Made by a program: the position numbers and the translations under genes. Below are positions 63,942-64,000 of a DNA stretch of 64,000 bases, piece by piece (positions within the stretch are counted from its first letter, which is position 1; the number at the start of each line of letters is the position of its first letter). A model generated the notes under the pieces. The model had not been told where the DNA came from. It worked only from the letters and a program-made list of their open reading frames with translations, and searched no databases. Origin of the DNA: DATARH01 sp963746885 (GTDB lineage Bacteria > Pseudomonadota > Alphaproteobacteria > ATCC43930 > CGMCC-115725); NCBI GenBank assembly GCA_963746885.1, contig CAVVDM010000013.1, forward strand, positions 186,001-250,000. The letters run 5' to 3'.

Positions 63942-64000
63942 GGGGAGCGGCTCCTATATAAACCGGTACGGGCCTCGTCACCCGACCTGAATGGCGTTCA

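Overview
The window looks like a chromosomal segment of a high-GC alphaproteobacterium, most likely a member of or relative of the Rhodospirillales. By eye it is about two-thirds G+C. Supporting markers are a ChvI-type regulator, an Rrf2-led suf operon (sufB-C-D-S-U-T), hopanoid genes (hpnN, hpnK), DUF1491, a Cbp3-type cytochrome bc1 chaperone, and the order bamE / chaperone / DUF177 / rpmF / plsX / fabH / ihfA / merR. I see no rRNA, tRNA, CRISPR array, prophage or insertion sequence.

Layout. 1-4.2 kb: the 5' part of chvI, then a MarR-EmrA-EmrB efflux operon. 4.2-11 kb: a leftward suf operon with its Rrf2 regulator and a candidate operator. 11-14 kb: a lone receiver protein and an OmpR-type two-component pair. 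14-18.5 kb: hpnN and hpnK, converging. 18.6-24 kb: a solute-binding protein and a leftward set (flavin monooxygenase, amidohydrolase, cyclase, DMT permease) that looks catabolic. 24.8-34.2 kb: a leftward molybdenum-hydroxylase cluster (coxG, coxS, coxL, coxM, terminator, coxD, coxE, split xdhC, molybdopterin-binding/MobA-like fusion); CoxL carries the form II AYRGAGR loop, so the substrate is uncertain. 34-50.5 kb: mixed genes including pyrF, an SGNH protein, a sensor kinase coupled to an MBL hydrolase, sulfurtransferase, alaX, cysK, dcd, a Nudix hydrolase, and an acyl-carrier-protein plus fatty acyl-AMP ligase pair. 50.7-60 kb: housekeeping genes (purF, der, bamE, rpmF, plsX, fabH, ihfA, merR). 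60-64 kb: a tight four-gene leftward operon joining an FAD oxidoreductase, a cupin, a DUF6614 protein and an unrecognised large protein.

A major caveat is sequence quality. Many conserved genes are broken by single-base indels, mostly insertions: sufU, the amidohydrolase, the flavin monooxygenase, dcd, purF, a DUF2127 protein, an SDR, der, rpmF, plsX, fabH and the 62-64 kb gene. Several of these are essential, so assembly or read error is the simplest explanation. The breaks are clustered (about 51-54.6 and 56.8-58.6 kb), with clean genes between. Frameshifted genes are typed as pseudogene only because the frame as read is broken.

The least described pieces are the 60-64 kb operon, the form II cox cluster with its tandem 13-bp repeat, and the ACP/FAAL pair that has no visible partner enzyme.
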